64,000 nt of DNA from UMGS75 sp964507405 (GTDB lineage: Bacteria; Bacillota_I; Bacilli_A; ML615J-28; CAG-313), in contig CAZDPJ010000003.1 in NCBI GenBank assembly GCA_964507405.1, forward strand, positions 28,769-92,768. Direction: 5' to 3'. The position numbers were made by a program, and so were the translations under genes. Shown piece after piece: positions 46,989-55,062 of this stretch. Position 1 is the first letter of the stretch. Each line of letters starts with the position of its first letter. The notes under the pieces are model-generated. The model was given only the letters and a program-made list of their open reading frames with translations, was not told where the DNA came from and ran no database searches.

Positions 46989-47962
46989 AATATATTCACT
47001 CCCATATAAATACCAATAATAGCTAATATTATATTAATTAGACTAAACAATAAATCTATTTTAATATCATTTAATCCTGATAATTCAAAATGATGATGAA
47101 GAGGCGTCATTTTAAATATTCTATTCCCCTTACTTCTTTTAAAATACCATACTTGTAACATTACAGATAATACTTCAATTAAATAAATAAAACCAATAAA
47201 GATAATTAAAATTTCACATTTTAATAGAATTAACATTGAACAAATGATACCACCAATTGCGAGGGACCCCGTATCTCCCATAAAGACTTTTGCTTTTGGA
47301 AAATTATAGAATAAGAAAGCTAAAATAATAAAAGTAATAATTATTGAAAAATACAATATTTCATATTCTTCTTTAAGATAACTAATAATTCCAATACTAA
47401 TAAAACTTGTAATACTAACACTACCTAATAAACCATCAACCCCATCAGTAAAGTTGGTCGCATTAGTAAGTCCGGTAAAGAAAAACATAATGAAGATTCC
47501 ATAAATAAAACCAAGTTCAATCAAAGTCCCAAAAAAATTTAATTCATTTTTATATCCTAATTCTAAATATAGAAAATAATATATTGTACTAATTATTAAT
47601 TCAAATAGAAATTTTATATTTGGCTTTAATCCTTCATTTTTATGCTTTTTTATAATTAAATAATCATCTATAAAACCAATTAAACCATAAAACAAAAAGG
47701 GAATAATTAGTAATAATATTTTATTATGATTAAAACCACTATTAGTTATTAACAGAAATAAGATATAAAAAATAATCGTATTTATAATGATTAAGATTCC
47801 ACCCATTGTTGGTGTTCCAATTTTATTAAAGTGATTTCTAGGTCCTTCTTCTCTAATCATTTGGCCTATTTTTTTTTGTTTTAACCATTTAATAAATAAG
47901 TTAAAGAGAAAAATAGTTATTATAAAAAACATTAATAAAACTATTATCTTAGATACTTTCAT
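46985..47962 (-). CDS. mraY: phospho-MurNAc-pentapeptide transferase
   Basis: Makes lipid I at the inner membrane. 325 residues with about ten membrane segments; conserved cytoplasmic loops IGTPTMGGILII near residue 49, IGFIDDYLIIKK near 93, NATNFTDGVDGL near 168, AKVFMGDTGSLAIGG near 224 and TPLHHHFE near 287. It overlaps murE and murD at both ends. Confidence 0.96.
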   Translation of the reverse strand: MKVSKIIVLLMFFIITIFLFNLFIKWLKQKKIGQMIREEGPRNHFNKIGTPTMGGILIIINTIIFYILFLLITNSGFNHNKILLLIIPFLFYGLIGFIDDYLIIKKHKNEGLKPNIKFLFELIISTIYYFLYLELGYKNELNFFGTLIELGFIYGIFIMFFFTGLTNATNFTDGVDGLLGSVSITSFISIGIISYLKEEYEILYFSIIITFIILAFLFYNFPKAKVFMGDTGSLAIGGIICSMLILLKCEILIIFIGFIYLIEVLSVMLQVWYFKRSKGNRIFKMTPLHHHFELSGLNDIKIDLLFSLINIILAIIGIYMGVNIF

Positions 47963-49403
47963 ATTTTAACATCTCGACGGTTTCAATATCACTATATTTA
48001 ATTTTCTCATTATTTTTTTTAATTTGATAGTTTTCAGCCCCTTTACCCAGTACTAAGATAACATCATTTCTTTTACTAAGTCTAAATGCTTGTTTGATTG
48101 CTTCCTTACGGTCTAATATAATATTATAATTTTGAGCAGTTAAATCTTTAGTAATATCTTCAATAATATCACATGTATTTTCGTTACGACTATTATCTTC
48201 AGTAAATATAGCATAATCACTTAATTCGGTTACAATTTTTCCAATTTCAGGTCTTTTTGATTTATCGCGATTACCACCACAACCAATAACAGTATAAATG
48301 AGTCCTTCTTTAAACGTTTCTTTTACCGTATTTATAATATTTAAAACCGAATCAACTGTATGCGCAAAATCAATAATAAAAATACGATCTTTCACTATTA
48401 TCTTATTCACTCTTCCTGGTATAAGTAATTTTTTATTGAGAAATGATTTAAGATAATTATTATTTATATTTAATGATTTATTAATACAATATAACATAAG
48501 TAAGTTATAAACATTAAATTTACCAATTAAATTAGTTATTAAATGTAAAGACTTAAATTCATCACTAATTATAAATTTAGTTGATTCATTAGTAAGTGCT
48601 AATATCTTTCCTTTAATCATTCCTTTATTTAATCCAAATGTTAATAATTTATTTATAGTATGATTTTTAAAATAAGCAAATGCATCATCATCATTATTTA
48701 AAATAACAATACCACAAGACTTTACTTCCTGTAATATTTTCCCTTTTACTACTAAATATTCAGATAAACTATGATGATAATCTAAATGTTCACGACTTAA
48801 ATTGGTAATTCCAACAATATCAAACTTTAACCCAAGAGTCCTTCCTTCTTCTATTCCTTGAGATGATACTTCCATAATAACGTAATCATATTCATTTTTA
48901 GTATTTCGTAAATATTTATAAAGTAATGATAAAGAAGGTGTCGTATTATTTGTTTCCATAAATTGTTCATTCATCTTATAATATGAATAAATCCAATTAG
49001 TACCAATTAATAAAACATCATAATTCAATGTTTTCAAATATTGATATAAAAGATAAGTTGTTGTTGTTTTTCCATTAGTACCAGTAATACCTATTAGAGT
49101 AGGCATCATTCCAAAATCTTTATTTTCTTCTCTCAACAATCTTGCAAGTTCCATTTTCGAACTAGGTACTTTAATGATATTAATATTTTGGTATTTTGGT
49201 AAATTATTAATATCCTCAAAAAATACCGTCTTAGCCCCATTTTTTATCGCTTTATCAATGTACTCTAATTCTTTTTTCCCTTTAATACTAACAAATACCG
49301 AATTATAAATAACATCTTGATAAATATCCGTTATTAAAGAAACTTGATGATTATATTTAAGTTTCTTTTTATAATATGTATATAAATATTTATTTAAATC
49401 CAT
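47949..49403 (-). CDS. murE: UDP-MurNAc-tripeptide ligase MurE
   Basis: Adds the third amino acid to the peptidoglycan precursor. 484 residues: P-loop GITGTNGKTTTTYLL near residue 105, NLSREHLDYH near 205, FAHTVDSV, and the substrate loop EDNSRNE near 400. DNxR at that site recalls the meso-diaminopimelate type (DNPR) more than the lysine type, so DAP is the likely substrate. RBS AGGGGG lies over the spoVD stop, 8 bases upstream, coupling murE to the spoVD 3' piece. Confidence 0.93.
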   Translation of the reverse strand: MDLNKYLYTYYKKKLKYNHQVSLITDIYQDVIYNSVFVSIKGKKELEYIDKAIKNGAKTVFFEDINNLPKYQNINIIKVPSSKMELARLLREENKDFGMMPTLIGITGTNGKTTTTYLLYQYLKTLNYDVLLIGTNWIYSYYKMNEQFMETNNTTPSLSLLYKYLRNTKNEYDYVIMEVSSQGIEEGRTLGLKFDIVGITNLSREHLDYHHSLSEYLVVKGKILQEVKSCGIVILNNDDDAFAYFKNHTINKLLTFGLNKGMIKGKILALTNESTKFIISDEFKSLHLITNLIGKFNVYNLLMLYCINKSLNINNNYLKSFLNKKLLIPGRVNKIIVKDRIFIIDFAHTVDSVLNIINTVKETFKEGLIYTVIGCGGNRDKSKRPEIGKIVTELSDYAIFTEDNSRNENTCDIIEDITKDLTAQNYNIILDRKEAIKQAFRLSKRNDVILVLGKGAENYQIKKNNEKIKYSDIETVEMLKYESI

Positions 49404-49411
49404 ATATCCCC

Positions 49412-49841
49412 CTATGTATATAAAATAACATATCCACCTTCAATTATTTTATTACCAGCTTCTGGTATTTGACTTCTAACAATATTACCATTTCCATTAA
49501 TAATATAACGATATTTACTGTTTGGAAGAATTTTACCAACATGCATTCCAACAAAATTATCGACTGTATAGATATTTTTATCAATCCAATATCTAGCTTC
49601 TAATTCTACTTCATTTTGTCTTTTTGGAATATTTCTAATACTTAATGATTCTGTTAAAACTTCCTTAACTAAAGGTGCAGCCACGACACCACCATATTGA
49701 ATGGTATTCTTAGGTGAATCAATTGCAATAATAACTGCTAGTTCTGGGTCATCCATAGGTGCAATACCTAAAAAAGATAAAATATATCTTCCTGCTACAT
49801 AATGACCATCTTCTGCTATCTGTGCTGTTCCTGTTTTACCC
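49412..49841 (-). CDS. spoVD: spoVD, 3' piece (end of transpeptidase domain + PASTA)
   Basis: Continuous frame from the element B repeat: GKTGTAQIAEDGHYVAGRYI, FLGIAPMDDPELAVIIAIDSP, then one PASTA domain (YTVDNFVGMHVGKILPNSKY ... EGGYVILYT). It has no start codon or RBS at its beginning; the first ATG is at 49756. It is the C-terminal 139 or so residues of the SpoVD-type protein whose beginning is at 59668-61101. It would be made only after element B is excised. murE follows at once. Confidence 0.93.
49829..49841 (-). repeat. element B att core, murE-side copy
   Basis: TCCTGTTTTACCC on the plus strand, identical to 54822-54834; flanking bases differ on both sides. In spoVD sense it covers the Gly-Lys-Thr-Gly codons. 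Confidence 0.9.
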
Positions 49842-49852
49842 TTTTAAGCACG

Positions 49853-49880
49853 AAAAAAACTTACGACAAGCATCGTAAGT
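49853..49880 (-). terminator. terminator at the end of element B
   Basis: Minus strand: ACTTACGA, TGCTTG loop, TCGTAAGT, seven T. It follows the NADAR gene and should stop transcription before the spoVD 3' piece and murE. Confidence 0.88.
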
Positions 49881-49886
49881 GTCTAT

Positions 49887-50360
49887 TTATAGATTATCTC
49901 TAACAAGCATTAATGAATATCCTAGTAAATTAGTTCCTTTCCATTTAGTTTTATCAAAGCGATCATCATCTTTCATTGATAAACCTGTGCCCCATATTTT
50001 ATCTTGTACAGAACATTCGGCAATAGTAAAATTACCTGTTGCTTTAAGTTTTTCTCTTAGTTCTTCATTCTGACTAAATTTCGCATGTAACCCTAGATAA
50101 ATAATAATTTGTCTAACTCCATTCCAAGTTATATCATCATAATTTGAAACCATTCTACCTAGAATCTTAATTTTGGATGCATCATTAGTATTTAATATTT
50201 TTTTAGAAATTTCGACATCATTAAATATTATAGCTTTTTGATACATCATATATTGTTCCATCGATGAAAAAGTAATATTATTAATTGTAAAATCAGATAA
50301 ATACCAATTACTTAGATATCCATTTTCTTCATCTGGATTATGAAAACAAATGATGTTCAT
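49887..50360 (-). CDS. NADAR-domain protein, likely ADP-ribose-removing antitoxin
   Basis: 157 residues, YbiA-like NADAR fold: CFHNPDEENGYLSNWYLSDFTINNITFSSMEQYMMYQKAIIF near the N-terminus, KILGRMVSNYDDITWNGVRQ in the middle, and WGTGLSMKDDD and WKGTNLLGYSLMLVRD near the end. NADAR proteins hydrolyse ADP-ribose N-glycosidic bonds; some reverse guanine ADP-ribosylation by DarT-type toxins. Here it is third in an operon after an ART-like protein, which points to an antitoxin role. It overlaps the upstream gene by one base. Confidence 0.85.
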   Translation of the reverse strand: MNIICFHNPDEENGYLSNWYLSDFTINNITFSSMEQYMMYQKAIIFNDVEISKKILNTNDASKIKILGRMVSNYDDITWNGVRQIIIYLGLHAKFSQNEELREKLKATGNFTIAECSVQDKIWGTGLSMKDDDRFDKTKWKGTNLLGYSLMLVRDNL

Positions 50361-50776
50361 TATTTTTCACCAACTTTTTGAACAGCTAACTCAAGTTCTA
50401 AATCATGTAAACCAAAATATGCATTTTTTAAAAATTCAATAGATATTTTATTCGATAATTCAAAACTAGAAATATTATAAAACCATTGATAATAAGCATA
50501 AAATTCTCCAATCCAATCAGGAATAAAGCCCTCAAGTGATTTTCCTTTTTTAAACACATAATTATCGGTTTTTAAAAAATATTCCAATAATTCTCTTGAA
50601 TTCATTGTATTAACATAAGCTTGTGCATTATCAATCGATTTTCTAGTACTACTTTGCATATATGATTTTATAAAATCTTCGGTATCATAGTCTTTATAGT
50701 TTTCCGCAACAAAATCAAATAATTTTCCTTGATTTTCTACAACATCATTTAGATATACTTCTGAATATGCTCTCAT
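50360..50776 (-). CDS. conserved partner protein of DUF3990 modules
   Basis: 138 residues, soluble, mostly helical: MRAYSEVYLNDVVENQGKLFDFV at the start and WIGEFYAYYQWFYNISSFELSN near residue 90. From memory, similar sequences form the N-terminal part of longer HTH-containing proteins that often sit beside DUF3990 genes. The C-terminal HTH is missing here. RBS AAGGAGTGA; one-base overlap with the NADAR gene, 4-base gap from the DUF3990 gene. Possibly a neutralising or guiding subunit. Function not established. Confidence 0.55.
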   Translation of the reverse strand: MRAYSEVYLNDVVENQGKLFDFVAENYKDYDTEDFIKSYMQSSTRKSIDNAQAYVNTMNSRELLEYFLKTDNYVFKKGKSLEGFIPDWIGEFYAYYQWFYNISSFELSNKISIEFLKNAYFGLHDLELELAVQKVGEK

Positions 50777-50780
50777 ATTA

Positions 50781-51434
50781 TCACTCCTTGAAAAGTGTAC
50801 TGAACACTTTTTCGACTTTATTTAAATCAGAATCAACTAATTCTAACATTTTTTGTCGTGCTTGCACATCTCGTTCATTATATTTTTGATTAAAAATATT
50901 ATAAGGAACGACTACTAAATTTTCTTTGATTTCCAAAAGGTTAGAATAAGCACGTTCTGATTTAATACAGAATTGGATGCCAAGTCCACCAAGAGATAAC
51001 AATTCTTCCAAAATATCTATATCAATATTATCTCTCACAAATTCTTTTGCAATATAAAAATAGGAGGCATCTGCTCGCCAACCTTTTATAACATCATAAT
51101 CTTCAGTATTAATTCCATATTTATCAATAAATTTTTCAGCAAGTACTCGATATCGTTTTGAATCTGATGCATCTTGTTGCTTCATTAATTCAGCAAGCCA
51201 TGCGAAAACACCAACTTCTTGAAAATCAAGAACTTTTAAATCTTCTAAATCTAATTCATATTGATGAACAAATCCATTTAAATTATTTGGTTTACACACT
51301 GCCCATTCCATCGCTAGATCAACAGAACTTGTTAAATAAAAACCTTTCCCATAATCATGCCTTTCTTCACCTTTACCAAAAGTAGGTATAACTATTTTTT
51401 CTGAAGTTCCATGATATAATGTAATTTTTTTCAC
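50781..51434 (-). CDS. DUF3990 protein, putative ADP-ribosyltransferase toxin
   Basis: 217 residues. The start KKITLYHGTSEKIVIPTFGKGEERHDYGKGFYLTSSVDLAMEWA shows the ART-fold pattern of DUF3990: His in YHGT and Tyr in GKGFYLT, with a possible third-position Gln/Glu in GIQFCIKSERAY near residue 165. Such folds transfer ADP-ribose from NAD to protein or nucleic acid. GTG start at 51434 follows RBS GGAGG. First gene of the three-gene module with the NADAR gene. The target is unknown and activity is inferred. Confidence 0.75.
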   Translation of the reverse strand: MKKITLYHGTSEKIVIPTFGKGEERHDYGKGFYLTSSVDLAMEWAVCKPNNLNGFVHQYELDLEDLKVLDFQEVGVFAWLAELMKQQDASDSKRYRVLAEKFIDKYGINTEDYDVIKGWRADASYFYIAKEFVRDNIDIDILEELLSLGGLGIQFCIKSERAYSNLLEIKENLVVVPYNIFNQKYNERDVQARQKMLELVDSDLNKVEKVFSTLFKE

Positions 51435-51479
51435 AACAATTATACCTCCTAATAACAAAATATACTTATTTATATTGTA

Positions 51480-51508
51480 ATTATATCACAATTTTTATTT
51501 ATAAGCAA
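51480..51508 (-). promoter_or_regulatory. SigA-type promoter of the ART/NADAR module
   Basis: Minus strand TTGCTT (51503-51508), 17 bp, TATAAT (51480-51485). It gives the module vegetative expression independent of the recombinases. Confidence 0.82.
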
Positions 51509-51534
51509 TTAATTTGTAGAAATAGAAATATTAA

Positions 51535-52986
51535 TTAAATAAAATTAATCATTATTTCTATTACTTTTTTTTCTAAATTCTTTATGAATATTACTTTAAT
51601 AATGACTGATTTAATTAGCTCTATATCAAAGTTAGTTTTTTCTTTCAACTTATCTAAAAAGCTTAAAAACTTAAATTTATAGCTATTAATAATAGTCCTA
51701 TAGTAATCACAATTATTTATATAATTATCTATTTCATTAATTTCTTTTTGATATTCTTTAGATTTACTATCAAATATATTTTTAAATATTTTATTATTTA
51801 AATAATCATCAATTAATTTAGAATATTTATTATTTACTTCTTCTAATTTAATATTAGCTTCATCAAAACAAATAAAATTATTTTTTAAATATTTTCTTTT
51901 AGTAATCTCCTTAATTATATCACTATTATTAACATAGTAAATTAAATAGTTAATTACTTCATTATATAATAACAAGTGTATAAATGTTTTATTAATCGAT
52001 AAATGTAAAATTTTACTATAATAATAATCATCATTCTTACCTTTACTTTGATTATAACTAAAGTTTTTATAAAATATATTATCTTTTAAGATATTACCCA
52101 AATGAATTATTTTATTTTTAGTAATTAATCGAGATTTAATCTTATCATTTACAACCTTAAATAATTCTTCCTTAATTATAGCTTGATGGGTATTTTTTAT
52201 TATTACCTTCGAATTACTTCTTACTAAATTAATTGAGTGTCCACAATATTCATAATCTTTTAATATGTCTAACACCATTTTAGCAGTCCATTTATTAGAT
52301 AATGTTTTATGTAAAGGTTTATTTTTTAATATTTCTACCATATATTTAGATCTCGTTAATATTTTATGTTCATTTAATATATCAGCAATTTCTTTTGGTG
52401 TTTTATTCTCTTTAGCATATTCAAATATATCTTCAACAATTCTCGACGCATATTTATCAATATATTCTTTTTTATTTTTATCATAATAATAGCCATATTT
52501 AGGATAATAGTTTAAATGTTTAGAATTTACTTTATTTAATAAAGATAATTTACATTTTCTTTTAAAATCTTTAAGATAATAATCATTTAAGAAATTTTTA
52601 AGAATAATTGATTCATCAAAACATATCGAACTATCATAATTATCATTTAACGAAATAACTCTTATATCATTTTCAGGAAATATTATTTCTAATAGGGTTG
52701 CTACTTGATACATTACTCTACCAAGCCTTGATATATCTTTAATTAAAAGGATATTAAATTTATGTTGATATGCACTTTTCAATAAGTCATTTAATCCAGG
52801 TCTATTTAAACTATTTCCACTATATCCATCATCAACAAAGATATTAATTAATTTAATATTATTTTCTTTTGAATAATTAGATAATACTTTTATTTGATTA
52901 TTAATACTTCTAGAATCACTCGTATTTTCTAATTTTGTTTGATCTTCTCTTGATACTCTCGCATAAATAACACCAAGATTATTCAT
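51535..52986 (-). CDS. large serine recombinase B2, no zinc ribbon
   Basis: 483 residues. The resolvase domain has catalytic Ser in YARVSRED (Ser12), DDGYSGNSLNRPGLNDLL, and KDISRLGR. A recombinase DNA-binding domain follows (GYYYDKNKKEYIDKYASRIVEDIFEYAKENKTPKEIADILNE). The C-terminal half is Asn/Lys-rich and coiled-coil-like and lacks the CxxC...CxxxC zinc ribbon seen in its partner. It overlaps the upstream recombinase by 8 bases. Catalytic residues look intact, so it probably acts as one half of a heteromeric recombinase with B1. Confidence 0.92.
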   Translation of the reverse strand: MNNLGVIYARVSREDQTKLENTSDSRSINNQIKVLSNYSKENNIKLINIFVDDGYSGNSLNRPGLNDLLKSAYQHKFNILLIKDISRLGRVMYQVATLLEIIFPENDIRVISLNDNYDSSICFDESIILKNFLNDYYLKDFKRKCKLSLLNKVNSKHLNYYPKYGYYYDKNKKEYIDKYASRIVEDIFEYAKENKTPKEIADILNEHKILTRSKYMVEILKNKPLHKTLSNKWTAKMVLDILKDYEYCGHSINLVRSNSKVIIKNTHQAIIKEELFKVVNDKIKSRLITKNKIIHLGNILKDNIFYKNFSYNQSKGKNDDYYYSKILHLSINKTFIHLLLYNEVINYLIYYVNNSDIIKEITKRKYLKNNFICFDEANIKLEEVNNKYSKLIDDYLNNKIFKNIFDSKSKEYQKEINEIDNYINNCDYYRTIINSYKFKFLSFLDKLKEKTNFDIELIKSVIIKVIFIKNLEKKVIEIMINFI

Positions 52987-54601
52987 TTATATTTATAAGC
53001 TCCTTTAACTCATCATCTAATTTATTATAAGTAATAACTATATTATAGTTGTATTTTCTTTTACAATCAATAATTTTTCTGGATGATATTGAAATATTAT
53101 TTATAACCGAATGAATTAACTCACTTGTTAAGATATTATTTTCATTAAGACTGGATAAAAAATCAATAGTTTTAGATAAAACATCATTTTTATTATCTTC
53201 TTGTTTTAAATTTATATTTAAAGATAAATTATTCATTTCTTCATTTATTAATGATTTTTCATTATTATAATTATTTATCATCATTTTAAATGTTGATTCT
53301 GGAATAATATTCTTCGATAGCATTTCAAATAATTTAATCATATTATTATCTATTTCATGAAGTTTTTTCTTATATAATGCTAAGCCACTAGATAAATCGA
53401 TTTTATTAGTCCTCTTTTCTGTATATTTATTTATAATCTTTTTTAACATTTCTTTATCAGATAATAAAATGTTTATAATCACTACTAATTCTTTTGTTAA
53501 TATAATATCTAAGTATTTTTTTTGAATACTACTGTTATATTGACAACATTTATTTGAGCAATAATATCGATAATAATTAAATTCCTTATTAGTTTTATCT
53601 TTTTTTCGATCATATTTCATAAATTTATGACAATCATTACAAATAATTAATCCTTTATATTCATTAATTTTTAAAGATACGGAACCTGATCTTGTTCTAT
53701 TTAATATTCTATTAGCTTTTATAAAAGTATCTTTATCGATTATAGGTTCATATCTATTTTCAAATATATAAGGATTAACATTAATTGTTCTTTTTTTAGA
53801 TTTATAACTTTTAGAAATTGTTTTAGAAGTTGTATATGTACCTAAATATTCTTTTTTCTTTATAATATCTCTTATTACTTCAGGACTCCAAGTTATTAAT
53901 TTATCTGCAGAATAATTTAAGATTTTATTTTTATTATACCCATAGTTTATAGCATTATAGAAAGAAGGAATCTTAATTTTATTATCTTTTAATAATTTTG
54001 CGACTTCAATTGAAGAACCAAGTCTAATATATTCCTTAAATATCATCTTTACAATTTTAGATGTGACTTCATCTGGTATCCGTTCATATTTTTCATTATA
54101 CTTATATCCAAAAATTGGAAACACCGTATTTCTTGCATCTCCTTTTTTAGCTTTATTATCAAGAGTAAATTTAATTTTTTTAGAGATGTCTTTTGCATAC
54201 CATTCGTTAATAATATTTTTAAAAGGAATAAAGTCAGAATTAACTTCATTAAATGTATCGAAATTATCATTAACAGCAATATACCTAATATTATGTGATG
54301 GAAAATAATCTTCAGTATAGTAACCAGTTTGTATATAATTTCTACCAAGTCTTGATAAATCTTTAGTAATTACGGTATTAATTACCCCCTGTTCTATATC
54401 ATTAATAAGCTTCTTAAAAGATGGCCTATTAAAATTAGTACCACTATAACCATCATCAATATAATAATCAAATATATTCCACCCTTTTTCATTAACAAAA
54501 GAAGTCAAAATTTCTTTTTGTGATTTAATTGACTCACTTTCATCAATATTTCCATCATCCCGTGATATCCTACAATATATCGCAACACTATTAATTGTCA
54601 T
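52979..54601 (-). CDS. large serine recombinase B1, with zinc ribbon
   Basis: 540 residues. Resolvase domain: IYCRISRDDG (Ser13), DDGYSGTNFNRPSF, KDLSRLGRNYIQTGYYTEDYF; a recombinase domain in the middle (about 170-300); a zinc ribbon ICNDCHKFMKYDRKK... YYCSNKCC near 325-355; then a coiled-coil C-terminus. RBS AGGGG. It is the first of the two recombinases of element B, downstream of the small ORF. Expected to cut and rejoin the 13-bp core. Confidence 0.93.
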   Translation of the reverse strand: MTINSVAIYCRISRDDGNIDESESIKSQKEILTSFVNEKGWNIFDYYIDDGYSGTNFNRPSFKKLINDIEQGVINTVITKDLSRLGRNYIQTGYYTEDYFPSHNIRYIAVNDNFDTFNEVNSDFIPFKNIINEWYAKDISKKIKFTLDNKAKKGDARNTVFPIFGYKYNEKYERIPDEVTSKIVKMIFKEYIRLGSSIEVAKLLKDNKIKIPSFYNAINYGYNKNKILNYSADKLITWSPEVIRDIIKKKEYLGTYTTSKTISKSYKSKKRTINVNPYIFENRYEPIIDKDTFIKANRILNRTRSGSVSLKINEYKGLIICNDCHKFMKYDRKKDKTNKEFNYYRYYCSNKCCQYNSSIQKKYLDIILTKELVVIINILLSDKEMLKKIINKYTEKRTNKIDLSSGLALYKKKLHEIDNNMIKLFEMLSKNIIPESTFKMMINNYNNEKSLINEEMNNLSLNINLKQEDNKNDVLSKTIDFLSSLNENNILTSELIHSVINNISISSRKIIDCKRKYNYNIVITYNKLDDELKELININE

Positions 54602-54617
54602 TTTATATCCCCTTTAA

Positions 54618-54776
54618 TTAATCATTATTCTCTTCTTCTTCCATTTTATCAAATAGCATACTTAAAATACCTTCTAAAATTGAAATATCAGATTTACTAA
54701 AATCTCTTTTTATAACAAACTTATGCCCGTCAATCTCTACTTCATCAACAAGTTCTAAATTCTTATTATTAATAAT
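54618..54776 (-). CDS. small protein ahead of recombinase B1, possible directionality factor
   Basis: About 52 residues, frame ...NNKNLELVDEVEIDGHKFVI... to LFDKMEEEENND, ending 16 bases before B1. There is no ATG, GTG or TTG near the expected start; an ATT at 54771-54776 after AGAAGGTG is the best guess, so the start is uncertain. Position, size and the EVEIDG...F pattern resemble the small protein in element A (GVTINIEREF). Small genes beside serine integrases often encode recombination directionality factors. Inference. Confidence 0.45.
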   Translation of the reverse strand: MINNKNLELVDEVEIDGHKFVIKRDFSKSDISILEGILSMLFDKMEEEENND

Positions 54777-54821
54777 TACACCTTCTTTCTGATTTATAAT
54801 ATGTGCTTAAAAAAACAATAC

Positions 54822-54834
54822 TCCTGTTTTACCC
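54822..54834 (-). repeat. element B att core, element A-side copy
   Basis: TCCTGTTTTACCC, identical to 49829-49841. Confidence 0.9.
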
Positions 54835-54865
54835 CCTACTCGGTATCCTTCAATATAACTACCCC

Positions 54866-54876
54866 TTCCCGTCCCT
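54866..54876 (-). repeat. element A att core, element B-side copy
   Basis: TTCCCGTCCCT on the plus strand, identical to 59673-59683, flanked by different bases. Confidence 0.9.
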
Positions 54877-54924
54877 ATCGGAAGGTTGTTACGTATATAA
54901 AATAAATTTTATTATATGAATTTG

Positions 54925-54982
54925 TTTAAAACTTGTCTTTTCGTGTAAAATACGCAATTTAAAACTTGTCTTTTCGTGTAAA
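54925..54982 (+). repeat. two exact 25-bp direct repeats, 33-bp period, before the ATPase gene
   Basis: Identical 25-mers at 54925-54949 and 54958-54982, with core ACTTGTCTTTTCGTGTAAA. The 33-bp period is close to three helical turns, so two protein dimers could bind the same face. They lie 80-138 bp upstream of the ATPase start, consistent with operator sites. Confidence 0.8.
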
Positions 54983-55062
54983 TAAAATAGTGTTTCTAAT
55001 GTTTTATTTTTTATTTTATGATATACTTAAATTAATAATTATTAATAAGAGGAGACTTTATT

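Larger units (their letters stand above)
49829..54834 (-). mobile_element. element B: serine-recombinase element inside spoVD
   Basis: Bounded by 13-bp direct repeats (49829-49841, 54822-54834); the excised circle would be 4993 bp. It contains a small protein, two tandem serine recombinases, and a three-gene ART/NADAR module. Joining its ends gives an attP-like site: GTGCTTAAAA (54803-54812), 22-bp spacer including the core, TTTTAAGCAC (49842-49851), a perfect 10-bp inverted repeat that exists only in the circle. Excision restores the frame across the KTG motif. No transposase, conjugation or replication genes are seen. Confidence 0.9.
54822..54876 (-). other. spoVD: spoVD, middle piece (55 bp) left between the two elements
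   Basis: In spoVD sense the 55 bp encode GTGRGSYIEGYRVGGKTG with flanking cores, matching the conserved segment of SpoVD that precedes and includes the KTG box (remembered Bacillus form: GTGKNAYIEGYRVGGKTG). It is joined on one side to element A and on the other to element B, and runs into a stop (tta at 54807-54809) inside B. It is not expressed usefully unless both elements are excised. A 55-bp exon-like remnant with an exact family match is strong evidence for two separate insertions. Confidence 0.93.

Noticed and set aside
49412..49756. Stand-alone PASTA protein starting at 49756
   Set aside because: The frame continues upstream without a stop to the element border, no RBS precedes 49756, and the sequence is the direct continuation of SpoVD.
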